Source of the DNA: Thinopyrum elongatum
Taxonomy: Eukaryota > Streptophyta > Magnoliopsida > Poales > Poaceae
Assembly (NCBI GenBank): GCA_011799875.1
Contig: CM022297.1
Location: 542,796,432 to 542,860,431 of the forward strand
DNA: 64,000 nucleotides
Reading direction: 5' to 3'
Shown here: in pieces, positions 10,239 to 19,898 of the stretch
Numbering within the stretch: position 1 is the stretch's first letter
Layout of the letters: each line of letters opens with the position of its first letter
Notes under the pieces: generated by a model
What the model was told of the DNA's origin: nothing
The model's input: the letters and a program-made list of their open reading frames with translations, nothing else
Databases searched by the model: none
Translations under genes and position numbers: made by a program

Positions 10239-12048
10239 CTAGATCATGCCGTCGCGGGCGAACATCTCCTTCTGCCGGTTCGTGAACCAAGCCTTTCTCT
10301 CCGGTGACATGTTGTTCTTGTCGACGATCATGATCGCTAGTGCCACCTCATTGGCTTTTGTGTCGGCATTGGTGGCCTCGATCTCTAGATTCCTGAGTTG
10401 AGCAGCCTCCTCGATGTCAAGCTTCCTCTTCTTCACGGCCTCCTCCATGTCAAGCTTCTTCGTTCGAAGATCTAGGTATATCTTCATTTGTTCCTCCTTC
10501 CCTTTGCTCTTCCTCTCCTCCCGCATTTCCTTTTGGCTCATCATATCCTCCAAAGTTCCTTGCAAGGCTATAGAAGACGCATCACGCTTCTCGCCGGACT
10601 TCGAGCTTGTCTTGCCCCTCGGCCTTTTGAGCACGTCTCCTGCATCAGCCTCGGCCGCCTCCTTCTCTCCTCTCTTCTTCCTACGAGCATTGTATTGGCC
10701 CTTGAACTTGGGGCAATCTTTGATGAGCAACCAACAATGCGTGAGAGTGAATGACTTGTCTTTGTGTCGGGCCTTGAAGGCTTCCAAAGATTGGAATGCC
10801 TACACAATCAAACATGCGGCCACAATTGTAACATGAAAGGACATATAATGCATGAAACTTAAATGGCATGCCGACATGAATGGACGCATGATGGAAAAGA
10901 GAGAGGTTCACACCGAGTCACCAAGGCCTATGCCGCTCACGGGACGGGCTTTGACGCTCTCAAGCACGGCACAATATTTGTTGCATTCTTGTTGGATCTT
11001 GGCCGATTTCCTTCCAACTCTCGCAAATCAAAGTGTCCTCAGCTTGGCTATATGATCCTGTGCGAATGCTCTTCCTCCTCTTTTGTGCTTCGGCCTTTTG
11101 GGTGAGCTCGTCGATGAAACACAATGGCTTCGCGGAAATGTCGACCTCTTCTTCTTCGTCTTCACAATACAAGTCATCGTCTTCATGCCACGAGTTGCCA
11201 TGGTCGTCCTCATCATCATAAACATCATGGCCGCCGAACTGAGAGTCATCATAGGTACCACGGCCATCCTGGTTTTGGGTCGCGTCGGCATCAAAAGGTT
11301 GCTCTTGGCCGTCGGCGTGGAACGCCTCACCACGGCCCTCGAAGATGACGTTCTGCATGAACGAGGAGTAGTAAGGGTCGTCGACCATCGACGTCTGCCT
11401 AGGCGGTGGCATATCGCTGAACAGCTTTCGGGCGCCGACAATGTTAGCCGACTCGAACGACCGGGACTGCTTTCTTTGCACGCTGTCTTCACAATGGCCA
11501 GCGCCACTGTACCCCGGCGTGATGTTGAGGTCGATGACGCCCGCGGGCGTGGTCGGATCGACCACCATGCAGTCCGGTGACGTAGAGAATCGCGTCTGCC
11601 CATGGCCGTGCGGTGGCGGAGCACGAAAATCCGGCGTGCCGTGTGAGACGGACGAGCTCGGGGAACGGTGCTGCGGCGGTCGATGGGCCGATGAGCATGT
11701 GCTGGCCGCGGCCATGGCAGCGGTCGAGAGATTGGCTGGCGTGGGACGGGCCATACCCATCATGAGGAGGGCGTGTGCCTTGGAGACGATGGACTCCTTG
11801 TCGTCGATGTCGGCCTGGTGCTGCATTGCACGCCGCAGGGCACACTCGGAAGCGTACTACGCGGCGGCCTTCTTCTCCTTTTCCACAGCTCGCTGGTCCA
11901 TCCTCTTGGCCGATTCCTTGTCGAGCTTGGCGGCCTCCGCCGGCGTGAGCTCCGACCGAGGCTTCTTCTTCACAGGCTTCTTCTTCGCAGGCTTCGCCAT
12001 GGGCCGGGTGGCAGGTGGTGGGTTGCCGGGATTCGTGTCGTCGGCCAT
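10239..12048 (-). pseudogene. Harbinger ORF1-type Myb/SANT-like protein with NAM-associated C-terminus, broken
   Basis: Start chosen at ATG 12048 (MADDTNPGN...). A basic N-terminal segment rich in Lys-Pro (KPAKKKPVKKKP) follows, then an in-frame TAG at 11857-11859. The frame reopens without shift through a Pro/Ser/Asp-rich middle with acidic stretches (EDEEEEVD) and enters the Myb/SANT-like start (YSQAEDTLICESWKEIGQDP). There it shifts frame near 11000; part of the Myb domain seems deleted. A plausible intron (about 10920-10803, acceptor tgtgtag) leads to the last exon, 10802-10239, with a Lys/Glu-rich coiled coil (MEEAVKKRKLDIEEAAQLRN) and the end MSPERKAWFTNRQKEMFARD typical of NAM-associated domains. 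Family role: DNA-binding partner of the Harbinger transposase. This copy cannot make the full protein. Confidence 0.75.
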
Positions 12049-12339
12049 GGTGGATGGAGGGAGGAGGAAGACCGGGGCGCGGGAGAGTGGAGGGCGGTGC
12101 GCGGGAGGGTTTTGGAGGAAAGGGAGGGAAAGTGGCCGGTTGTGCCATCGGGCGGGCCAGGGAAGGACAAGGGCGCGCGTCCCGCCCGTCCGCGCGCTGT
12201 CCATTCGGCCGTAAACTCAACTCAAACTTGAGTCTGGAATGGGTCGAAAGCGGACAGAAAACTTAAGGCCTGCTGTGTCCGTTTACCTCCAAACGGACGC
12301 GGGCGGACAGGATGAGGTCGCGCGTTGGAGTTGGCCTGA

Positions 12340-12990
12340 CTGCCCCTTGGCCCTGGCACTAAGGGCGCCGATCCGTCGGACCATACAAAGCTCACCACCA
12401 TGAACCACCACAGGAACGTGACGATCTAGGAAGAAGGGACTCCATCTCCGAGAACGACCAATGATGCACCACCACATGCCAAGAAAACCGTCGCCTTCAC
12501 CCATGAACCACACCCACCATGATCATCAGGCCTCCCCGAACGACGCCCGCCCGCCCTACAAGAAGGAACATCACCATCTCTCAACGTTTGCTGGGGGTTC
12601 GTTGCTTCAGAAAACAAAGATCGTTGCATGACGTTGTTGTGATGACATGCACCGCAACTGAGCCGTACGTACGTACGCATGGATGTTCACACCGCTGGTT
12701 CAGCGTTCACATGCATACCTCCACCACCACGTTGACATGAGCCCATTGCCCCATTCAGAATATCCTTAACGAAAAAGAGTTCACCGAATAGAATATCCAC
12801 TCCAATAGTTATAAACTGTCTCCATCCAGAATTAGTTGTTTCATCTTCACATGTGCTATGTGCTGAGTTAATAAATAAGTTGCATGCATGCTACTCCGAG
12901 GGACACGCTGATGAACTCGATCGCCCCCCCCCCCCCCCCCTCCCCCCCCAAAAAAAATTGTGGTATACTTTATAACAGAAATGTTCTAAG
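12340..12990. other. Unassigned DNA with a segment shared with 24720-24829
   Basis: No supportable gene. Part of 12521-12683 (aggcctccccgaacgacgcc, gttgttgtgatgacatgcac, accgcaactgagccgtac) recurs with small changes at 24728-24829, directly before the minus-strand LINE. A 30-bp phrase at 12881-12910 recurs at 15116-15145. Confidence 0.6.
12924..12958 (+). repeat. Homopolymer C tract followed by A tract
   Basis: A run of C interrupted by one T, then a run of A, lying just left of the next element. Low complexity; its length is unlikely to be reliable. Confidence 0.9.
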
Positions 12991-14022
12991 AGCATCGCCG
13001 ACTCGTAAATTCCCTCCGGCATCCATCCACAGATATGCGGGACCAGTCAGCGGACACTGATGTCGAGGCCGTCATCAAATGATATCCTTTATATGTCCGC
13101 TAGTAAAGGGCAATTTGAAATTCAAATAAAAGTGCGATCCATAGCGCACACCGAATCACATCAAAAAGAGACAATTATGCTTAAGTTTTTACATGCCCAG
13201 CCAGAAAAGAATATCCGTCCGGCAGTCCGTGCAAAAAATTGAGAATTTTTGCCCTGTCGGACTGGCAATCCGACCCTCCGTCCCGCTCAAGGTGCCGTCG
13301 CCGTCGCGTATGTAGCCACGGCCTCCGCCTCCTCCCTCCTCCTTGTCCGCGGTCTGGTCCCCGTCGTAGGCCGGCTCCCCCGCTTTAGGCATACACGCGA
13401 ACAGCGTGCTGGCACCCATCTGCTCCCCGCTCGCCGTCCGCGCCTAGATAAGCTGAGGCCAAGAACACTTCGAGAAGAGCAACGGCGCTGCGTTGACATC
13501 AACGATGAATGACATGGTGTCAGCTGCCGGAGACTGCCTACCCAGCTGCTTGTTGCGTAGAAGTACATAGCCTTGTAATGCTCCGGCCATGGCGGTGTCT
13601 GTACGGTTGGCGACACCATTTGCGCAACGCGACCACTATCTCCACCTCGTCCGCGAACAGCACGCCTGTTGGCACATCCGCCACCAGCGCCCCACTTCTT
13701 GATGGTCTCCTCATTTGCGGCTTTCGCTTCGGCGCGGCGATTTTTGCCGCGTCGCCGAGTTAATGTTCCGGGCGAGCGCGATGTTCTGATCCTGCAACAT
13801 CTCCACCACGTCCTCCATCTCCAGCAGGCTCTCCTCCAGTTCCATGCGGCGGCTGCGGGAGGGAAAAAAAGAGTGGGATGAAAGGGTGCGAATTGGGTGG
13901 GGACCGGTGGGATGGAAGAACACAATGAGGATTTTTACGCCGAAACAGGGCGGGAAACTACAAAAGCGCGGGCTCCATCCGCCTTTTGGGTGGGCCGGGG
14001 GTGTCGGAGTCCTACCCTACGT
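12991..14022 (-). mobile_element. Probable Harbinger-like remnant (one end seen)
   Basis: The left edge ctaagagcatcgccgactcg fits a TAA target followed by a GAGCATC-type terminus, common in Triticeae Harbinger-like elements. No matching inverted end is visible; the sequence runs GC-rich up to the fold-back element at 14030. It contains a broken minus-strand ORF. The right boundary is uncertain. Confidence 0.4.
13444..13845 (-). pseudogene. Unrecognised ORF remnant with N-terminal coiled coil, two frameshifts
   Basis: Start taken at ATG 13845 (MELEESLLEMEDVVEMLQDQ), an acidic heptad-like helix. The sense continues in a second frame (RAEAKAANEETIKKWGAGGG through PPWPEHYKAMYFYA) and then in the first frame again to TAG at 13446-13444 (DTMSFIVDVNAAPLL). 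At least two shifts are therefore needed, so it cannot be translated as is. I do not recognise the family. Its location in a GAGCATC-ended element suggests a transposon accessory ORF or a captured host fragment. Confidence 0.45.
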
Positions 14023-14029
14023 GGTCTGG

Positions 14030-15039
14030 GACGGCAAATTTTCGTGTTTTGACCCTTTTCTGAAAGTTAATCGAGATCTAACCTCAGTTTGTAAAAATTT
14101 CAGAATCTGACCCTTTTGCTACCGCCACAGTCCTTGACGGTAGGGTTACATAGTCTACCGCCAAAGTCAGTGGCGGTAAACTTAACTGCACCGTCATGGC
14201 ACGTTTGACGTGTAAAAAACTCTACCGCCAAGGACTTTGACGGTATGGTGTGTAACCTTACCGCCACAGTTGTTGGCGGTAGGCTTATAGCAGATATACG
14301 CCAAGCTGGGCAGCACCACATGTATCCTAGCTCACCGTTTGAGTCAATTTGTTGTTTGATTCACATGCATGCGTGCATTCACTGGCTTATACTAGCAGAT
14401 AGTATATCCTAGCTCACCCTCTGTATCTGGACACATGTAGCAGTAACTTTTCAGACTAGCCCGTGCAGTCAATGCCCTGCCGCTGCATGCATGTAGTCTA
14501 TGTCCTTTCATTGTTTAAGTGTGTGTGAGGCCAAAGGAAAAAGACAAATGCATGAAGTAATAGATGCATGTGCATGGAGAGAGAATGAGACATAGCGAGT
14601 GCACATTTTCATAAGTGGTGTGCATGTCACCAGCCACATGCTAAGGGCAGTCTAAAAGATTGACATGACATAAAACTAGACTAGGACATATATGTGGTCT
14701 AGACTTGGATATGGTGCCAGAGAGAGAGAGAGAGAGAGAGAAGTGCTCGCATGCATATTGCAATAACGAATGTGCTTACCGCCAAGAGCACGACGGTAGG
14801 GTTAGACAGCCTACCGCCACATGCTCCGGCGGTAGGACCATAGGGTTTGGCAGTAGGGTATTGTATATGTTTAACGATCGTGACAGCATAGTTAAGTCCT
14901 ACCGCCAAGAATAATGACGGTAGCATGTGTTACCTTACTGCCAGACACTACGGCGGTAGGAAAAAATCCTGAAATTTTTTCGAACTAGTGTTAGATCCGG
15001 ATGAACTTTATCAAAAGGATCAAAACACGAAAATCGGCC
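14030..15039. mobile_element. Fold-back (Mutator-like?) element with 4+4 internal hairpins
   Basis: The left 90 bases (from gacggcaaattttcgtg) and the reverse complement of the right end (ggccgattttcgtgttttg) align over about 85-90 bp with roughly a quarter mismatched. The direct repeat ggtctgg flanks it at 14023-14029 and 15040-15046. Four 23-bp hairpins of the form taccgcca...t(g/a)(g/a)cggta sit at 14120, 14156, 14223 and 14259. Four more sit at 14777, 14812, 14900 and 14936. The 490-bp centre holds a (GA)n tract at 14718-14741 and no gene. Long inverted ends with a 7-9-bp duplication suggest a Mutator-type non-autonomous element, but the class is inferred. Confidence 0.65.
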
Positions 15040-15049
15040 GGTCTGGACC

Positions 15050-15585
15050 GCCACCCCCTCCCACCCCCACCATTAGTTCCAGTTTGTCGGAAAAACATGG
15101 CCTATGTTAGTAAGCTGCATGCATGCTTCTCCGAGGGACACGCTGCACGTCCAGTACTAGTACGGCTGCCGCCGGCGAAGTTCTCTCTGCGCATGTTTAC
15201 ATGCATGCCGATCGTCTCGATCCGGCCAGCCGGAGATGGGAGGCTAGCTGGTGTCACTCACTCCCAGTGTCTCCCCCTGCCGCCTTAATTATTGCCGGAG
15301 CTAGCCCCGACAGGGGACAGTAGAATGACGTCGTGCGGCTGGGTAGCTAGCTCCGGCGCGCATGTCGAGCGCCGGCCACTGTGGCCGGTAGGCGGATGCA
15401 AGCGGAAGAGATCCAACTATGCGTGCATTGCCGGCAGTTGACAAGCTGAGATGTCGCACACGTACGGCGGTCTGGTGAACAGCAGAGCATGCATGCCCTC
15501 CGCCGTCGTTGAGCTGCCCGACGGTGGGCACGACCGCTCCCATACCGTGCGCGCATAGACTCATCACGCCGTGCGTGTGACATGG
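15050..15585. other. No gene seen
   Basis: Mixed-composition DNA. The only notable content is the 30-bp phrase at 15116-15145 shared with 12881-12910. Minus-strand frames of about 100 codons (15301-15627) lack any recognisable motif. Confidence 0.5.
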
Positions 15586-17367
15586 ATATCCTATCTCCAC
15601 GTTTCTGTCTTTCATTTTTGTTTTCATTCTACTAGCATTTTTTCAAGTGTACATGCGCTAATTTTCAATCTATATTAGTACAAAATCTATATCTTACTAA
15701 CGGATCCCTCAGGGAAAAAATCTCACTAATGCGAGATGTCTCCATGTTCGACCATGGAAAATTAAACTCCAGTCCCCGCCTACTCTTATATGTTTATTAA
15801 TTCGATGAATATGTGATTTCTAATTAAACTTTTCAACAGATGGCTACATGTCATTCTTCATATTTGCTTGTGCCAAACGGTCTATTGGGCTGTCTTGTCT
15901 CATGCAATTTTGGTTGGCCGGAGATTTATTTATTTATTTGTTCGTTGAAATGTTGACACGAAGAAGAAGAAATGTTAGGTGGTGCGTTGGCTCGATGGTT
16001 GCCGCCCTCTATGTCGGGTGACCCATCCATTTTGATCGTTGCTCACATCTGGCCCCTCAACTTTTTTGCCGAACGGTCGTTGGAATTATGAAAGCAAAGA
16101 TTAGGTGTGTCATATGTTGTATAGCGAGAGAGGTGGCGAGGCCATCCATATAGGCGTGTGGTTGAGTTCGTTTGTTCCTTCTCTAGACTGTTCCTTGTTT
16201 CATTCTACCGCTCAGCACTACTCTATCTCGGTGGTTTATTTTCTTTTTCTATTTCCGTTTCTTTATCCTTCTACAAGCATCCTTTTTTCCTTATTTCTTC
16301 TTCTATTTCTTTATGTTTTTTGGGTCTGTTTTCCTTTCTTGTTTTCCATTTTTTTGGGGGCATTTTGTTTCATTCTACACGCATATTTTTTTTCTGGTGT
16401 ATATGTTAGTTTCCTTCTATATTGGTATACTATATCTCACTAATGGATCCCTAAAAAAATACCACTAATGGGAAATGTCTCCATGTTCAGGCTTCGAAAA
16501 TGGAACTTAAGTCCCCACCTCCTCTTATATGTTTAATGCACGACGAATATATGATTCCAAATTAGACTTTCTAACAGGTGGCTACATGTCCTTTCTCATA
16601 TTTGCTTATGCCAAAAGGTCTTTTGGGTTGTCTTGTCCGATGCGGTTTTGGTTGGCCGGAAGGCGAGGCGGATCATGGGTCTGCGTCTCCTGTCAAGTGA
16701 GTTGTCTTCGTATCATGTTCATTTATTTCTTTATTACAGCAATGTTGACACAACGACGAAGACTACGATGGGGGTGGGGTTTTGGCTCGATAGTTCCCGT
16801 CATCTATGTCGAGTGACCCATTCCAATTGTTCCTCACGTCTGGCATTCCAACTTTGTGCCCAAAAAAGTGATTGGAAACTTGAAAACCAGGATAAGGTGT
16901 GTCATGGGTCATGTAGGACGGTAGGGAGAGAGGTGGCAAGGCCATCCATATAAGCATGTGGGCCCACCCATCCATGTCTTGTTTTTCCTAGGTTTGGTTC
17001 TTCCTTGATTATTTTCTATCATTCGCATGACATGCTTTCCCAACACTTTTCTGTACATGAGTTTTATTTCCATTTTTCTGTTTTTGTTTTTCTTATCCTT
17101 CTACAAGCATACTTCTTCCCTTATTGCTTTTTCTATTTCTTAAAGTTTATTTGGTTTCACTTTCCTTTTCCATTTTCCATTATGTTTACTATATACAACC
17201 ATTATTTTATTGTTAATTTTTATTCTATAATACTATAGTATATCTCACTAATGGATCCCTCAAAAAACTCTCACTAATGGGAAATTGTTCGGCCTTCGAC
17301 AATGGAACTCAAGTTCCCACCTTCTCTTATATGTTTAATTCACGACGAATATGTGTTTCCAAATTAG
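15586..17367 (+). repeat. Diverged dispersed copies of the array repeat (two halves)
   Basis: The same landmarks as in 1931-8594 appear in order: ttctactagcat, catgtc..ttcatatttgcttg, gttgacacg-aag, ctatgtcgggtgaccc, tcacatctggc, gagagaggtggcgag, then a further copy from about 16440. Many substitutions and small indels show that these copies are much older than units 1-3. Confidence 0.75.

Positions 17368-17418
<51 letters not shown>
17368..17418 (+). repeat. (GA)n microsatellite
   Basis: About 24 uninterrupted GA units at the left edge of the inserted segment 17368-18290. Confidence 0.95.
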
Positions 17419-17419
<1 letters not shown>

Positions 17420-18290
17420 CAAGAGGTAGCTGGGAGGAGGAAGAACCCCCTCCTTTTCTAGTGTATCTCCAAATCCAACCGTTATGTGCAGATATGCACA
17501 GGGACGGTACAATCGCTAGGGGCAGCGGTATAACCGCCCAAGGTAGAGACACATGGCTGCAGTACCAGGGCAGTACAACCGCCTGGAGTACCGGTTTTAC
17601 CGGTTATTATGCAAATAACTAGAATGACCGTTCAGCCACCGCCTGTGCCGCTCCTCAAACCCGAGAGAAATCACCCTGCTCGCGGTAGTTGAAGTAGTAT
17701 AGAGGCCTGTACAACCGCCCAGAAGATGTCCTCCGGTAGCTGCTAAGTCCAGGGCAGAACAACCGTGTGGGATACCAGTAATACCAGTTAAAAGACGATT
17801 AACCAGAATTATCGGACAGCCACCGGTGGAGTACCATTGCCAGACCCGAGGGAAATCAACCCTCAGGCGCTGATTGATCCTATGCAAGGGCCAGTAGTAC
17901 CGTTTGCACAAGGAGCGGTACAACCGCTATTGCGCGCAGTACAACCGCAATCACCTGCGGTACAACCCCTCTAGGGCAGTTTTTCTGCTTACATTAGATA
18001 GGAGGCTCTCTCCTCGAAACGGAAGGCTATATGGTGGGTGCAATATGAATTTGTGTACGTGTTTGATTCCATCGTACCTTCCGATGCAAACCCCTCTTAA
18101 TAGTATGGATTTCGTACGACCAAAGAAATTAAACGCATTGGAAATGCCGTCTTCGCTCTTTTCAGGCGGAGGGGTGCCCAACTGTCTTGTGCCTAGTAAA
18201 GTATACCTACGTAGCTTAGGCACACAGTCCACAAATTGCTTTGTCATCAACACCAAAACACTTAAGGCGGGAAATGCCCTTTCAATAATG
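17419..18290. mobile_element. Insertion with repeated gtacaaccgc motifs, unclassified
   Basis: Breaks the diverged array repeat between aattag (17367) and the resumed caatgtatccttg (18287). It contains scattered copies of gtacaaccgc/gcggtataaccgc (17499-17965). The right edge (cataaacaccaaaac-like then gcggga...cccttt) resembles sequence I associate with large Triticeae transposons, but I cannot name the family. The longest frame, plus strand 17904-18302 (132 codons), has no recognised domain. Confidence 0.4.
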
Positions 18291-18990
18291 TATCCTTGTT
18301 AGGCCTTCAGCGATGGAACCAAAGTCCCCACCTATTTTTCGAGATCAAGCATGCTTATGTTTAATTCACGATGAATATGTGTTTTCTAATCAGCGCAACG
18401 AAAAGAATGTTCAATAAAAGACTAGATGCTTTACTTCATAGCTTCTTATGCCAACTGGTCTATCATATTACCTTGTCCAATGCAGTTTTTGGTGGTCGCG
18501 GGGTGAGACGGGCCATGGGTCTACGTCTCATTGTAAGAGTGTAGTCTTGGTCTTATCTTCCTTTATTAATATGCTAGTAGTAATGTTGACACGGCGAAGA
18601 ATACCATGATGCGAGTGGTGTATTGTCTTGATGGTTCCCGTTCTCAATGTCAAGTGACCCATTGTTCCAACTGTTCTTCCCGTTTGGCACTCCAACTTTG
18701 TTAACGTGATTGGAATTATGAAAGCCAATATGAGGTATGGTATAGGTCGTGTAGGATCGATTTGTAGAGTTGTGGTGAGGCCCTCCATATAGGTGTATGG
18801 TTGAGCCCGTCGGTCCTTCCATCCATGTCTAGGCTGGCCTAGGTTTGGTTGTTTTCTTGATTTCTTCTCTCTTTCGTTGGACACGCTTTTTCAACACGTT
18901 TCCACCATGTTCTAATTACATTTTTGTTTTTAAGTTTTTTGTTTTCCTTCTAGTGTTTTGTTCGATTTATCTTGTTTTATCTCTATGTTA
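18291..18990 (+). repeat. Third diverged copy of the array repeat
   Basis: Continues the family after the insertion: gtttaattcacgatgaatat, cgacacggcgaag-like phrase near 18588, gatggttcccgttctcaatg, cccattgttcc, and ggtgaggccctccatatagg. Oriented like the main array. Confidence 0.7.
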
Positions 18991-19052
18991 GCCAACCGTT
19001 GAAAAGTACCTCCTTGTCGTATGCTATGATGGCCAAACTCGTGTGCCCACCA

Positions 19053-19530
19053 ATCCATTTAGGATAAAGTGCATAAACATATAATCCCTTTTAGAACCAT
19101 TCCACAAATGACTATGCATCATTCGTTGGTGGCCTTTGTCCCTGGCATTTGGAACGGCGAAATAAGCTGGAATAATAAAGCATGCTATAGATGGTTCCAG
19201 CGAGAGGTTTTAAGATTTGGAGGACTTGATTCAGTTCTTCAACCTGTCGGAGTTGTCTATGTGTTTTCCAACTAAAATGGACTTGAACCCAACCGCGGTG
19301 CATAACCGGATATTTTATCTTTTTCTTTGTGAATAATAATCGGATCTTGCCTGGGGGAGTATTGTCTTTAACAATGTGCACACAAGGCCGACTATTTGAA
19401 AGTTGCCTTCAAGACAATTAACATCAGTCGATTTTAGCAACCGTTGGAGTGGAATCCAAAGTGGTTCAAAATTATATAGACAGGTGACGTGGAATCCAAA
19501 GTGGTTCAAAATTATATAGACAGATAAGGT
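19053..19530 (+). repeat. R module, copy 2 (left part only)
   Basis: Matches 8811-9200 (aggataaagtgcataaac, tggttccagcgagaggtttt, cacacaaggccgactatttg). It includes a perfect-looking 40-bp tandem duplication (gtggaatccaaagtggttca at 19449 and 19489). The part of copy 1 that carries the Harbinger-like target is missing; sequence switches at about 19530 to the captured pseudogene region. Confidence 0.7.
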
Positions 19531-19744
19531 GTGTCTGACGGACGCTGCGTCCGTCGCCGCTTGGCGCCGGTCCGGCTCGCCGCCCAAGATGAAATCAGGC
19601 TATTTAAGCCGCCCGGCGTCCCGCAACCCTAACCCATCCCCCTCCCCCCTCTCCGCGCCGCCAGTCCCATCCACCTCCTCCCTCTCCCGCTCCGGCGCTC
19701 TGCCCACGGTCGGATACTGCGCCCACGCTCCGGCACTCCGCCAT
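19531..19744 (+). promoter_or_regulatory. GC-rich upstream region of the captured pseudogene with TATA-like box
   Basis: Pyrimidine-rich, CG-rich leader with a TATA-like ctatttaagcc at 19600-19610, about 140 bases before the first ATG. It looks like a plant promoter and 5' UTR carried along with the captured ORF. Activity is not shown. Confidence 0.35.
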
Positions 19745-19898
19745 GGCCCGGAGCACAAATCAAATACTATGCCATCTTGACGCCGGAGCGCCGCTACGAG
19801 ATCCAGCAATAGATCCGGGCGAGGGAAGCCGCGCGCGCCGCCCGCATCGCTGTCGGGCTGCCTCCGGACTCGGCGGAGCCGAGGGAAGAGGAGGAGCA
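19743..19898 (+). pseudogene. Captured acidic/Ala-rich ORF, 5' part (split by LTR element)
   Basis: An ATG at 19743 opens a frame, but the coding sense lies in the frame reading TPERRYEIQQ, a TAG, then IRAREAARAARIAVGLPPDS, Glu-rich at the end. So there is a shift after the ATG and a nonsense codon. It is interrupted at 19898 and resumes in the same frame at 24057. I do not recognise the protein; the Arg/Glu/Ala helix pattern is like the fragment at 8594-8818. Confidence 0.55.

Larger units (their letters stand above)
9704..12336 (-). mobile_element. Harbinger-like (PIF) element, defective, with ORF1 remnant
   Basis: Left end ggctaactcca and right end tggagttggcc are inverted copies (one mismatch). 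They are flanked by the 3-bp direct repeat tga at 9701-9703 and 12337-12339. Subterminal gtccg/cggac-rich sequence (aaacggacg near 9719, ccaaacggacgcgggcgg near 12290) fits this family in Triticeae. A 3-bp duplication is the PIF/Harbinger length, although TGA differs from the usual TWA. The interior holds the minus-strand Myb/NAM-like ORF1 and a minisatellite. No DDE transposase ORF is present, so it would depend on another copy. Confidence 0.8.

Noticed and set aside
9548..10307. Several overlapping frames on both strands across the minisatellite
   Set aside because: Repeat-driven GC-rich frames in all phases; no consistent start, domain or codon preference.
11028..12231. Long frames of 150-257 codons on the strand opposite and in alternate phases to the Harbinger ORF1
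   Set aside because: Shadows of a GC-rich coding region; the minus-strand frame with Myb/NAM features accounts for it.
14705..14926. Short frames over the (GA)n tract in the fold-back element
   Set aside because: Created by the dinucleotide repeat (alternating Glu-Arg or Leu-Ser).
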